From Brevundimonas sp. (GTDB taxonomy: Bacteria; Pseudomonadota; Alphaproteobacteria; Caulobacterales; Caulobacteraceae), in the NCBI RefSeq assembly GCF_029945885.1, contig NZ_JAQSDK010000037.1, positions 411,001 through 475,000 on the forward strand: a DNA stretch of 64,000 nt, given 5' to 3'. The position numbers and the translations under genes were made by a program. The notes under the pieces were generated by a model, which searched no databases, had not been told where the DNA came from, and saw only the letters and a program-made list of their open reading frames with translations. The number at the start of each line of letters is the position of its first letter. The stretch's first letter is position 1. Below are positions 46,863-54,810 of the stretch, piece by piece.

Positions 46863-48140
46863 TTGCATCATTTCGACCTGAAGGACGGCGCGCTGCACGC
46901 CGAAGGCGTGTCGCTCGAGACCCTGGCCGAAACGGTCGGCACCCCTGTCTATGCCTATTCCAGCGCCACCTTGCGCCGTCACTATGGCCTGTTGCGCGAT
47001 GCGGCAGACGCCTGGCCCGACGCCCTCGGCGAGGCCCTGATCGCCTTTGCGGTCAAGGCCAACAGCAATCTGTCGGTACTGGCGACCCTGGCCCGGCTCG
47101 GCTGCGGGGCCGATACCGTGTCCGAGGGCGAGATCCGCCGCGCCCTGGCCGCCGGCATCCCGGCCGAACGGATCATCGTCTCGGGCGTGGGCAAGACCGA
47201 CGCTGAACTGGCCTTCGCCATCGACACCGGCGTGCGCCAGATCAATATCGAATCCGCGGTCGAGCTGGCCCGGCTGATCGCGGTCGCTGCGGCGCGCGAC
47301 GCCAGCCCGGCCGTGGCCATCCGCGTCAATCCCCGCATCGGGGCCGGCGGCCATGCCAAGATCACCACCGGCGGCGACACCGATAAATTTGGCGTGCCGG
47401 TCGCCGACGCCCTGAGCCTGTATGCCCGTGCCGCCGCCTCGCCCCACGTGACCCCGGTCGGCCTGGCCTGTCATATCGGCAGCCAGATCACCGACCTGGC
47501 CCCGCTGGAGGCCGCGTTCCAGGTGCTGCGCGACATGACCCTGACCCTGCGGTCACAGGGGCTGACGGTCAGCCGGCTCGATCTGGGCGGCGGTCTGGGC
47601 GTGCCCTACGTCGGCGGCGAGAGCGATCCCCCGTCCCCGGCCGCCTATATGGCCATGGCCGCCCGGGTGCTGGACGGGCTGGGGGTCGAGGCGGCGTTCG
47701 AGCCCGGCCGGCTGCTGGCCGCCAATGCCGGGATCCTGCTCAGCCGCGTCATCCAGATCAACGAACGCAGCGACGGCCGCCGCTTCCTGGTGCTGGACGC
47801 GGCGATGAACGACCTGATGCGCCCGGCCCTGTACGACGCCTGGCATGAGGTGGTGCCGGTCCGGCCGCGCCCCGGGGCCGCCCGCCCGCACGACATCGTC
47901 GGCCCGGTCTGCGAGACCGGCGACACCTTCGCCCGCGACCGCGACCTGCCGCCGCTCGAGGCCGGCGACCTGGTCGCCTTCATGGGGGCCGGGGCCTATG
48001 GGGCGGTCATGGCCAGTGAGTACAACAGCCGCCCGCTGGTGCCCGAGGTTCTGGTCGACGACGGCCGCTGGGCCGTGGTCCGGGCCCGGCCGACCTATGC
48101 GCAGATGCTGGCCCGCGAGCCGAAGGCCGACTGGCTCTAG
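46863..48140 (+). CDS. lysA: diaminopimelate decarboxylase
   Basis: A 425-residue PLP enzyme making lysine from meso-diaminopimelate. The PLP lysine is in AFAVKANSN, HIGSQI follows, GGGLGVPY and EPGRLLAANAG bind phosphate and substrate, and CETGDTFA and GAYGAVMAS complete the active site at the subunit interface. It starts with TTG three bases after the lptM-like stop and has no clear ribosome-binding site, so it probably relies on translational coupling. It converges on the acyl-CoA dehydrogenase gene with 13 bases between. Confidence 0.95.
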   Translation: MHHFDLKDGALHAEGVSLETLAETVGTPVYAYSSATLRRHYGLLRDAADAWPDALGEALIAFAVKANSNLSVLATLARLGCGADTVSEGEIRRALAAGIPAERIIVSGVGKTDAELAFAIDTGVRQINIESAVELARLIAVAAARDASPAVAIRVNPRIGAGGHAKITTGGDTDKFGVPVADALSLYARAAASPHVTPVGLACHIGSQITDLAPLEAAFQVLRDMTLTLRSQGLTVSRLDLGGGLGVPYVGGESDPPSPAAYMAMAARVLDGLGVEAAFEPGRLLAANAGILLSRVIQINERSDGRRFLVLDAAMNDLMRPALYDAWHEVVPVRPRPGAARPHDIVGPVCETGDTFARDRDLPPLEAGDLVAFMGAGAYGAVMASEYNSRPLVPEVLVDDGRWAVVRARPTYAQMLAREPKADWL

Positions 48141-48153
48141 CCCCCCCCGGGAG

Positions 48154-49275
48154 TCAGTAACCCTGGGCTTTGGCCAGCCGGTCGGTGTGGAAGCCGGCGT
48201 CGCCCAGCAGTTCGTTCAGCACCCGCACCCGCTTCATGAACAGGCCGACGTCGTATTCGTCGGTCATGCCGACGCCGCCGTGCATCTGCACCGCCTCCTG
48301 CACCGCCAGTTCGGCGACGCGTCCGGCCTTGGCCTTGGCGACCGAGACGGCCAGACCCGCGTCCTCGCGGCCCGCGTCGAGCCGTTGCAGCGCCCCCATC
48401 ACCGCCGCCCGCGCCAGTTCGATCTCGGTGAACAGATGCGCGGCCCGGTGCTGCAGGGCCTGGAACTCGCCGATCGCCTTGCCGAACTGTTTGCGGGTCC
48501 GCAGATACTCCAGCGTCGACTGGAAGGCCTGGTCCCCGGCCCCGGTCAGGGAGGCCGCGGCACAGGCCCGGCCCAGGTTCATCGCCCCCTCCAGCAGCGC
48601 CTCACCGCCGTCGACGGCCCCGATCACGGCGTCGGCGTCGACCGCGACATCGGTGAGGGTCACCCGGGCGGCGTTGTGGGCGTCGACCATGACGGTGCGC
48701 TCGATCTCGACGCCGCTGGTCTTGGGATCGACCAGGAACAGGGTCAGGCCGTTTTCGGTCAGGGCCGCCACGATCAGGGCATCCGCGACATGGCCGTCCA
48801 GCACAAAGCCCTTGGCCCCGTTCAGCCTGAAGCCATTGCCCGAACGCTCGGCTGTCGTCGTCCATTTCGACGGGGCGTGTTTGCCGCCCTCGTCGATCGC
48901 CAGGGCCAGCATGGCCTCGCCCGCGGCGATCTTCGGCAGCCAGGCCGCCTGTTGTTCAGCCGAACCGCCGTCCACCAGCACCTTCGCCGACAGTACGCCC
49001 GAGCCCATGAAGGGCGACGGCGTCAGGGTCCGCCCCAAAGCCTCGGCCACCACCCCGGCCTCGACCGCGCCGAGGCCCGAGCCGCCGTGCTCTTCCGGAA
49101 TGATCACCCCGGCAAACCCCATCTCGCCGAAAGCCCGCCACAGGTCGCGCGAAACGCCGTCGGCGTCGTGTGAGTCGCGCAGCTGGCGCAGGTGGGCGAT
49201 CGGCGCGTGCTCATTCAGGAAGCCGTCGGCGGCGTCCTTCAGCATGGTCTGCTCTTCGGTCAGGATCAGCGGCAT
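48154..49275 (-). CDS. acyl-CoA dehydrogenase, small-subunit type
   Basis: A 373-residue FAD acyl-CoA dehydrogenase. The three-domain layout is present: helical N-terminal, then a beta domain around AIDEGGKHAPSKWT, then a C-terminal helical domain ending MHGGVGMTDEYDVGLFMKR. It follows the second acyl-CoA dehydrogenase by four bases. Pairs like this can form heteromeric enzymes for bulky acyl-CoAs such as sterol side chains. The usual catalytic Glu is not obvious in this partner, as in heteromeric enzymes where only one subunit is active (inference). Confidence 0.9.
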   Translation of the reverse strand: MPLILTEEQTMLKDAADGFLNEHAPIAHLRQLRDSHDADGVSRDLWRAFGEMGFAGVIIPEEHGGSGLGAVEAGVVAEALGRTLTPSPFMGSGVLSAKVLVDGGSAEQQAAWLPKIAAGEAMLALAIDEGGKHAPSKWTTTAERSGNGFRLNGAKGFVLDGHVADALIVAALTENGLTLFLVDPKTSGVEIERTVMVDAHNAARVTLTDVAVDADAVIGAVDGGEALLEGAMNLGRACAAASLTGAGDQAFQSTLEYLRTRKQFGKAIGEFQALQHRAAHLFTEIELARAAVMGALQRLDAGREDAGLAVSVAKAKAGRVAELAVQEAVQMHGGVGMTDEYDVGLFMKRVRVLNELLGDAGFHTDRLAKAQGY

Positions 49276-49279
49276 GGGC

Positions 49280-50464
49280 TCAGGCTCCCGGCAGTTGCAG
49301 CAGGTGTTTGGCGATGATGTTCAGCTGCACCTCGCTGGTGCCGCCTTCGATGGAATTGGCCTTGGTGCGCAGCCAGTCGCGGGCGGCGGTGCCCTTGCGT
49401 GACCGGTCGCTTTCCCACTCCAGCGCATCGGAACCCCCGGCGGCCATGGCCAGTTCGTGGCGGCGCTTGTTCAGCTCCGAGCCGTAGTATTTCAGCATCG
49501 AGGCGATGGCCGGGCTGACCTGCCGCGCCTTCACCTGATCCCCGACCCGTTCCATCGACAGGTTGAAGGCGGCCAGGTCGACCTCCAGTTCGGCGATCCG
49601 GGCGCGCAGCATCGGATCGTCCAGCCGGCCCTCGTCATCGGCCCCGATCGAATCCGCCGCCACCTGGCCCATCGGTCGCCCGCCGCCGATCGAGCCCATG
49701 GCCCCGATCATCGTCCGCTCATGCGCCAGCAGCGCCTTGGCCACGTCCCAGCCGCGGTTCAGCGTCCCGACGAGGTTGTCCTTCTCGACCCGAACGTCGT
49801 CGAGGAAGGTCTCGCAGAAGGGCGACTTGCCGCTGATCAGGGTGATGGGCTTGGTCGAGACGCCCGGGGTCGCCATGTCGAACAGGACGAAGGAGATGCC
49901 CAGATGTTTGGGGGCCTCGGGATCGGTGCGGACCAGACAGAAGATCCAGTCGGCCTTGTCGGCATAGGAGGTCCAGACCTTCTGGCCGTTGACGATCCAG
50001 TGATCCCCCTTATCGACGGCCCGGGTCTGCAGCCCGGCCAGGTCCGAGCCCGCGCCCGGCTCGGAATAGCCCTGGCACCAGCGGATCTCGCCGCGCGCGA
50101 TCTCGGGCAGGAAGCGCGTCTTCTGTGCCTCGGTGCCGAACTGCAGCAGGGCCGGGCCCAACATCCAGATGCCGAAGCTGGACAGGGCCATCTGGGCGTC
50201 GATGCGGCGCAGTTCGGACGCCAGCACCTTGGCCTCCTCGCGGCTCAGCCCGCCGCCGCCGTAGGCCTTGGGCCATTCCGGCGCGGTCCAGCCGCGCGCG
50301 CCCATCCGCTCCATCCAGAGCTTGTGGGCCGGGGTCTTGAAGCTGGCATTGCGGCCGCCCCAGACGCGATCCTCGTCGCTCTCGACCGGACCGCGGCACT
50401 CGGCCGGGCAGTTCGCCTCCAGCCAGGCCCGCGTCTCGGCGCGGAAGGTTTCAAGATCGGTCAT
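49280..50464 (-). CDS. acyl-CoA dehydrogenase, FadE17/FadE28-like
   Basis: A 394-residue acyl-CoA dehydrogenase. YSEPGAGSDLAGLQT and WIVNGQKVWTSYA are the classic FAD and substrate signatures, and the C-terminal SIEGGTSEVQLNIIAKHLL is also typical. Upstream in the same operon as the companion gene. With bkd and fadA-fadJ nearby it could supply beta-oxidation of branched or bulky acids. Substrate not determinable from sequence. Confidence 0.93.
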   Translation of the reverse strand: MTDLETFRAETRAWLEANCPAECRGPVESDEDRVWGGRNASFKTPAHKLWMERMGARGWTAPEWPKAYGGGGLSREEAKVLASELRRIDAQMALSSFGIWMLGPALLQFGTEAQKTRFLPEIARGEIRWCQGYSEPGAGSDLAGLQTRAVDKGDHWIVNGQKVWTSYADKADWIFCLVRTDPEAPKHLGISFVLFDMATPGVSTKPITLISGKSPFCETFLDDVRVEKDNLVGTLNRGWDVAKALLAHERTMIGAMGSIGGGRPMGQVAADSIGADDEGRLDDPMLRARIAELEVDLAAFNLSMERVGDQVKARQVSPAIASMLKYYGSELNKRRHELAMAAGGSDALEWESDRSRKGTAARDWLRTKANSIEGGTSEVQLNIIAKHLLQLPGA

Positions 50465-50523
50465 GGGCGCTCTCCTGTCCTTCAGGAACGATAGCAGCGA
50501 TTCACAGGTGACGCTGCGTCAGC

Positions 50524-50580
50524 GTCTCCTCCCCATGGCGAAGTCATGGGGAGGGGGACCGCGAAGCGGTGGAGGGGCTG
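50524..50580 (+). repeat. TCTCCTCCCC-type palindromic repeat, intergenic copy 2
   Basis: GTCTCCTCCCCATGGCG, hairpin to CATGGGGAGG, then the ACCGCG-AA-GCGGT stem and GGAGGGGCTG. Identical over 33 bases to the copy inside the E2 gene. It lies upstream of the acyl-CoA dehydrogenase pair and downstream of the RAM-domain gene. Confidence 0.9.
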
Positions 50581-50612
50581 TTGACGCCGCGCGACGGCGT
50601 CCGAAGCGACAT

Positions 50613-50686
50613 CCCCTCCGTCACGGCGCAAGCGCGTCGCGCCACCTCCCCATCGCTACGCGACAGGGAGGAGACTCACTGTCCGC
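50613..50686 (-). repeat. divergent inverted copy of the TCTCCTCCCC-type repeat
   Basis: Read on the minus strand it starts GTCTCCTCCCTGTCGCG, then AGCGATGGGGAGG and a GGAGGGG end. It faces the copy at 50524, so the two make a long inverted pair between genes. It begins one base after the stop codon of the RAM-domain gene. Confidence 0.6.
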
Positions 50687-50933
50687 CGGGCAGAAACGGC
50701 GAGAAGGTGATCACGGTGAAGGTGTCGCGGATGTGCGGCCGGGTCTGCACCACCTTGGTCACGAAGGTGCCGATGTCCTCGTCCTTGTGCAGGTTGAACT
50801 TGGCCAGCAGGTCATACTGGCCCGAGGTCGAATAGCATTCCGAGACCTTGTCGACATTGTCGACGATGTCGGCCGCCACGTCATTGGCGTGGCCCAGCTC
50901 GCATTTGATGAAGACGAAGATGGCGGTCATCAT
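50676..50933 (-). CDS. stand-alone Lrp/AsnC ligand-binding (RAM) domain protein
   Basis: An 85-residue protein consisting only of a RAM domain (MTAIFVFIKCELGHANDVAA then GQYDLLAKFNLHKDEDIGTF). There is no DNA-binding part. Such proteins can bind amino acids and modulate full-length Lrp regulators, and one (bkdR) is in this window. A promoter inside the telomere-like repeat region upstream is possible. Confidence 0.88.
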   Translation of the reverse strand: MMTAIFVFIKCELGHANDVAADIVDNVDKVSECYSTSGQYDLLAKFNLHKDEDIGTFVTKVVQTRPHIRDTFTVITFSPFLPGGQ

Positions 50934-50953
50934 GGGCGGGGGCTCCGGAGAGA

Positions 50954-51048
50954 TAGGGCTTAGGGCTTAGGTCTTAGGGCTTAGTTCGCTCCCGGGCCAG
51001 ACGCCACTCCCCTGCTTCCTATCCCTACTGCCTAAGCCCTAAGCCCTA
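50954..51048. repeat. telomere-like TTAGGGC heptamer repeats in inverted orientation
   Basis: The left arm TAGGGCTTAGGGCTTAGG (50954-50971) is perfectly inverted at 51031-51048. More heptamers (TCTTAGGGCTTAG) follow the left arm. The arms could fold into an 18-bp stem with a 59-base loop. It sits between the RAM-domain gene and the hydrolase gene, just 26 bases before the hydrolase start. Confidence 0.85.
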
Positions 51049-51073
51049 CACCTCGTCAGCCGGGATCACGCCC

Positions 51074-51871
51074 TTGGACCACGAAGCCCAGTACAACAAC
51101 CGCGCCCTGGTCCCCGACCATCCGGCGATGATGGCGCGCTGGCGCGAGTCGGCCGAGGCTGCGCGGTCCGCGACGCCGCCGCTGGAACTCGCCTACGGCC
51201 CCGGCCCGCGTGAGGTGATGGACCTGTTCGCGGCCGGACCCGACGCCCCGGTCGCCGTCTTCCTGCACGGCGGCTACTGGCAGGCGCTGGACAAGGACTG
51301 GTTCAGCGGCCTCGCCCCGGCCCTGGCGGCCCATGGCGTCGGCCTGGCCATCCCCTCCTACGACCTGTGTCCCGAGGTGCGGCTGGGGCAGATCCTGCGT
51401 CAGGTCCGCGCGGCGGTCGAGGCGGTGCGGGCCCGCACCGGCACCCGCCCGGTCGTCTTCGGTCATTCGGCGGGCGGCCATATGGCCGCCTGTATGCTCA
51501 GCGAGGGCCGGGCGTCGGCCGCCGTGGCCATTTCCGGCGTCTTCGACCTCGCCCCGCTGATCCCGACTTCGTTGAACGCGGCCCTGCGCCTGGACGCGGC
51601 CGAGGCCGCCGCCCTGTCGCCGATCCACTGGCCCGTACCCAACGGCTCGACCCCCGGCGGCACGGTGCTGGACTGTGTGGTCGGTGGCGACGAGAGCGTG
51701 GAATTCCTGCGCCAGAGCCGGATGATGGCCGACCTGTGGGGCGCGAAAGGGGTCGAGACCCGCTACGCGGCCCTGCCCGGTCTCAACCATTTCACCGTGC
51801 TGGACCCGCTGCGCGACGCGGACAGTCCACTGGTGCAGCGGATCGTCGACCTGGCCCGCACGGCCCGGTGA
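51074..51871 (+). CDS. alpha/beta hydrolase, kynurenine-formamidase-like
   Basis: A 265-residue hydrolase with the start-region pattern YNNRALVPDHP seen in arylformamidases. The oxyanion motif HGGYWQ is near residue 64, the nucleophile Ser is in GHSAGGH, and the catalytic His is in LNHFTVLDPL. It may act on N-formylkynurenine or a related amide or ester. No other kyn genes are here, so the name is tentative. It starts with TTG; no ATG is available in frame that keeps the conserved N-terminus. Confidence 0.82.
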   Translation: MDHEAQYNNRALVPDHPAMMARWRESAEAARSATPPLELAYGPGPREVMDLFAAGPDAPVAVFLHGGYWQALDKDWFSGLAPALAAHGVGLAIPSYDLCPEVRLGQILRQVRAAVEAVRARTGTRPVVFGHSAGGHMAACMLSEGRASAAVAISGVFDLAPLIPTSLNAALRLDAAEAAALSPIHWPVPNGSTPGGTVLDCVVGGDESVEFLRQSRMMADLWGAKGVETRYAALPGLNHFTVLDPLRDADSPLVQRIVDLARTAR

Positions 51872-51878
51872 CGGGCGG

Positions 51879-53963
51879 TCAGGTCCCGGCGACAGCCTCG
51901 ACATTGGTCCGGGCCCAGCGGCCCACCTTCAGCGACAGGTCGTCGACGAAGACCGGCTTGGCGACCCGGTCGTCGAACAGGCTGGCCCAGCCCAGCTTGC
52001 CGCCGACATCTTCCGAGTCCGCGGTAAAGGCAAGAATCGGCGTGGTGCGGTTCGCCCCCCCGGCCTGACGAATGGCGCGGGTCGCACCCGGCCCGTCCAG
52101 GCCCGGCATGCGGATATCCATCAGGATCAGGTCAAACGGGGTCGAGGCCGCCTGATCGACCGCCTCCTGGCCGGACCCGGCCTCGGTGACCGTCACCCCC
52201 TTGGGTGACAGCATCAGGGCCACGATCTCACGGTTGGTGGCGCTGTCATCCACGACCAGAAGCCGCAGTCCCGTCAGGGCTTCCGCGTCGCTGTCCGCGC
52301 GACTGGCGGAGACGACCGCTCCCAGGGGTGACGCGACCGCACAGGGCAGGTCGAACCAGAAAATACTGCCGCCGCCGGGGCGGGCCACGGCACCGATCTC
52401 GCCGTCCATCGCCTCCACCAGCCCCCGGGAAATGGCCAGTCCCAAACCGGTTCCGCCGTGGCTGCGCGTGGTCGATCCGTCGACCTGCGAAAACCGTTTG
52501 AACAGCCGGTCCGCGCGTTCGGCCGGAATGCCCGGCCCCGTGTCGGCCACCTCGCAGCGCAGCCGCCCGGACCGGGCATGATAGAAGGCTGTCACCGTAA
52601 CCTCGCCGGTGGTGGTGAATTTCACGGCATTGCCGATCAGGTTCAACAGCACCTGCCGGACCCGGCCCGCATCCATCAGCAAGGCCCCCGGCAGTTCATC
52701 GGCATCCACCAGTCGCAGGGGCAGGGCCTTCTGGGCCGCCTGGGGTTCGAACAGCCCCAGCGCCCCCTCCAGCATCCCGCGGACATCAACCGGCAGACGT
52801 TCGATCTCGACCTGACCGGCTTCCAGCTTGGTGAAGTCCAGGATGTCATTGACGATCGTCAACAGGGCCTGACTCGACCCGGCGATCCGGTCGACCGACC
52901 GGCGGGCCTGGGGCGACAAGCCGGTCTCCTCGTCCAGCAGGGACGAAAATCCCAGAATACTGGTCAGCGGCGTCCGGAGCTCATGGCTCATATTGGACAG
53001 GAATTCGGTCTTGATGGCCGTCGCCCGCTCGGCCTCGGTCTTGGCCTCGCCCAATGCCTGCTGGGCCAGATATTGGTCGGTGATGTCCTGAAACACCCCG
53101 AACAGCGACACGACCTGGCCCCGTTCGTCGCAGATGCATTCGGTCTTCGCGTTCGTATAGCGGATTTCACCGTCCTGGCGGCGGATCCGCAACTGCGACC
53201 CATAGCCTTCGCCGGTCGCGACCGCCGTCTGGATCAGGGTCTCCAGAACCGGGCGGTCGTCCTCGTGATAGAGCTGGATCAGGGCCTCATAGGTCGGCGG
53301 CCCCCCGGCCGGGTCCACCCCGTGAATGCGATAGACCTCGTCGGACCAGTCGGCATGGCGGGTGGCCCGGTCGTAGCGCCAGTGGCCGACCCCGGACAGG
53401 GCCTGGGCCATGTCCAGCAGGCAGTGCCTTTCCGCCAGATCGTGCCGGGCCTGACCCAGTTCCAGCTGATCGACGACAATCTTGCCCAGCGCCTTCAGAT
53501 GTTCGAAATCATCCTCGGTGGCGTCAGGCCGCGCGACGGTGTCGATCACGCACAAAGTGCCCAGGTTGAAGCCGTCCCGGCTCGTCAGGACCGCCCCCGC
53601 GTAGAAGCGGATATGGGGTGCCCCTGTGACCAGCGAATTATGCGCGAACAGCGGATGGACGCTGGCGTCCTTGACCAGGAAGACCGACCCCTCGTCCATC
53701 CGGATGGCATGATCGCAGAAGGCCAGCTCCCTGGGGGTTTCGCTGACGTCCAGGCCGATACACGACTTGAACCACTGCCGGTCGGTATCGATCAGGGAGA
53801 CGAGGGCGATCGGCACCTGGAAATGGGCGGCGGCCATGGCCGTGATCCGGTCGAACCGGGCTTCAGGAAGCGTGTCCAGCACATGCTGCTCACGCAGCGC
53901 CTGCATACGCGCCTGTTCCAGCGAAAGGCTGCTCGTGTCCAAAACCATGGCTGACGGTCCCAT
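51879..53963 (-). CDS. hybrid sensor histidine kinase (GAF-PAS-HisKA-HATPase-REC)
   Basis: A protein of about 694 residues without membrane helices, so cytoplasmic. In order: GAF (about 25-175), PAS with PAC (about 190-310, ending GVFQDITDQYLAQQ), a coiled helix, HisKA with the phosphorylated His near residue 328 (SNMSHELRTPLTS), HATPase (NLIGNAVKFT and GTGLGLAISRGLVEAMDG), and a C-terminal receiver whose Asp is in LILMDIRMPGLDG. An ATG at 53948 is an alternative start. The output partner is unknown. It converges on the hydrolase gene. Confidence 0.93.
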   Translation of the reverse strand: MGPSAMVLDTSSLSLEQARMQALREQHVLDTLPEARFDRITAMAAAHFQVPIALVSLIDTDRQWFKSCIGLDVSETPRELAFCDHAIRMDEGSVFLVKDASVHPLFAHNSLVTGAPHIRFYAGAVLTSRDGFNLGTLCVIDTVARPDATEDDFEHLKALGKIVVDQLELGQARHDLAERHCLLDMAQALSGVGHWRYDRATRHADWSDEVYRIHGVDPAGGPPTYEALIQLYHEDDRPVLETLIQTAVATGEGYGSQLRIRRQDGEIRYTNAKTECICDERGQVVSLFGVFQDITDQYLAQQALGEAKTEAERATAIKTEFLSNMSHELRTPLTSILGFSSLLDEETGLSPQARRSVDRIAGSSQALLTIVNDILDFTKLEAGQVEIERLPVDVRGMLEGALGLFEPQAAQKALPLRLVDADELPGALLMDAGRVRQVLLNLIGNAVKFTTTGEVTVTAFYHARSGRLRCEVADTGPGIPAERADRLFKRFSQVDGSTTRSHGGTGLGLAISRGLVEAMDGEIGAVARPGGGSIFWFDLPCAVASPLGAVVSASRADSDAEALTGLRLLVVDDSATNREIVALMLSPKGVTVTEAGSGQEAVDQAASTPFDLILMDIRMPGLDGPGATRAIRQAGGANRTTPILAFTADSEDVGGKLGWASLFDDRVAKPVFVDDLSLKVGRWARTNVEAVAGT

Positions 53964-54114
53964 CAAATGCAGAAGGAGGGGTTACCGGCGATATCCGGTG
54001 GTTTCCCTAGTTCCCCCGCCGGTCGCTGCCCGCCCCGGACACAGGGATTGATCACGGGTCCCTTGACGCCCCCGCCGTCCCGGTCGAGTCAGGGTATCGA
54101 CCACGGAGATCCCC

Positions 54115-54786
54115 ATGCGCCACGACCGCCTCGCCGTCCTTACCGCCCTCGAGAGCCAGGGCGTGGTGCCCGTCTTCTATCATCCGGACCCCGAGGTCTG
54201 CCTCAACGTCATCCGCGCCTGCGCCCGTGGCGGGGCCCCGGCGGTGGAGTTCACCAATCGCGGCGATTTCGCCCACGGCCTGTTCACCGAGGTGGCGAAG
54301 GAGTTCGCCCGCACCGACCCTGACATCATCCTCGGCATCGGTTCGATCGTCGACGCCCCGACCGCCGCCCTGTTCATCGCCTCGGCGGCCCGGTTCATTG
54401 TCAGCCCGGTCCTGAATCCCGAGGTGGCCCGGCTGTGCAACCGGCGGATGATCCCCTATGCGCCGGGCTGTGGCTCGGCGACCGAGATCTCGACCGCCCA
54501 GGAGCTGGGCTGCGAGATCGTCAAACTCTTCCCCGGAGCCTCCGTCGGCGGCCCTGATTTCGTCAAGGCCGTACTGGGGCCGATGCCCTGGACCAAGATC
54601 ATGCCGACCGGCGGCGTCGATCCCGACGCGGCCTCGATCGCCAGATGGTTCGGCAGCGGCATCGTCGCCGCCGGCATGGGCTCGAAACTGATCACCGACG
54701 CCGCGATCAAGGCGAAGGACTGGGCCGGGATCGAGGCCCAGGTGTGCCAGACCGTCCACACCATCGCCGCGTTCCGGGCCGGCTAG
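54115..54786 (+). CDS. eda: 2-dehydro-3-deoxyphosphogluconate / 4-hydroxy-2-oxoglutarate aldolase
   Basis: A 223-residue class I aldolase that splits KDPG into pyruvate and glyceraldehyde-3-phosphate in the Entner-Doudoroff pathway. Glu45 (AVEFTNRG) and the Schiff-base Lys137 (EIVKLFPGA) are at the expected positions, and PTGGVD binds phosphate. Other Entner-Doudoroff genes are not adjacent. It could also act in sugar-acid breakdown. Confidence 0.92.
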   Translation: MRHDRLAVLTALESQGVVPVFYHPDPEVCLNVIRACARGGAPAVEFTNRGDFAHGLFTEVAKEFARTDPDIILGIGSIVDAPTAALFIASAARFIVSPVLNPEVARLCNRRMIPYAPGCGSATEISTAQELGCEIVKLFPGASVGGPDFVKAVLGPMPWTKIMPTGGVDPDAASIARWFGSGIVAAGMGSKLITDAAIKAKDWAGIEAQVCQTVHTIAAFRAG

Positions 54787-54810
54787 AGCCGACCCGGAAA
54801 CGCCTGGCCC

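Noticed and set aside
50954..51048. A true telomere or replicon end
   Set aside because: The repeat is short, imperfectly arrayed and lies between intact genes in the interior of the window; only the unit resembles eukaryotic telomere DNA.
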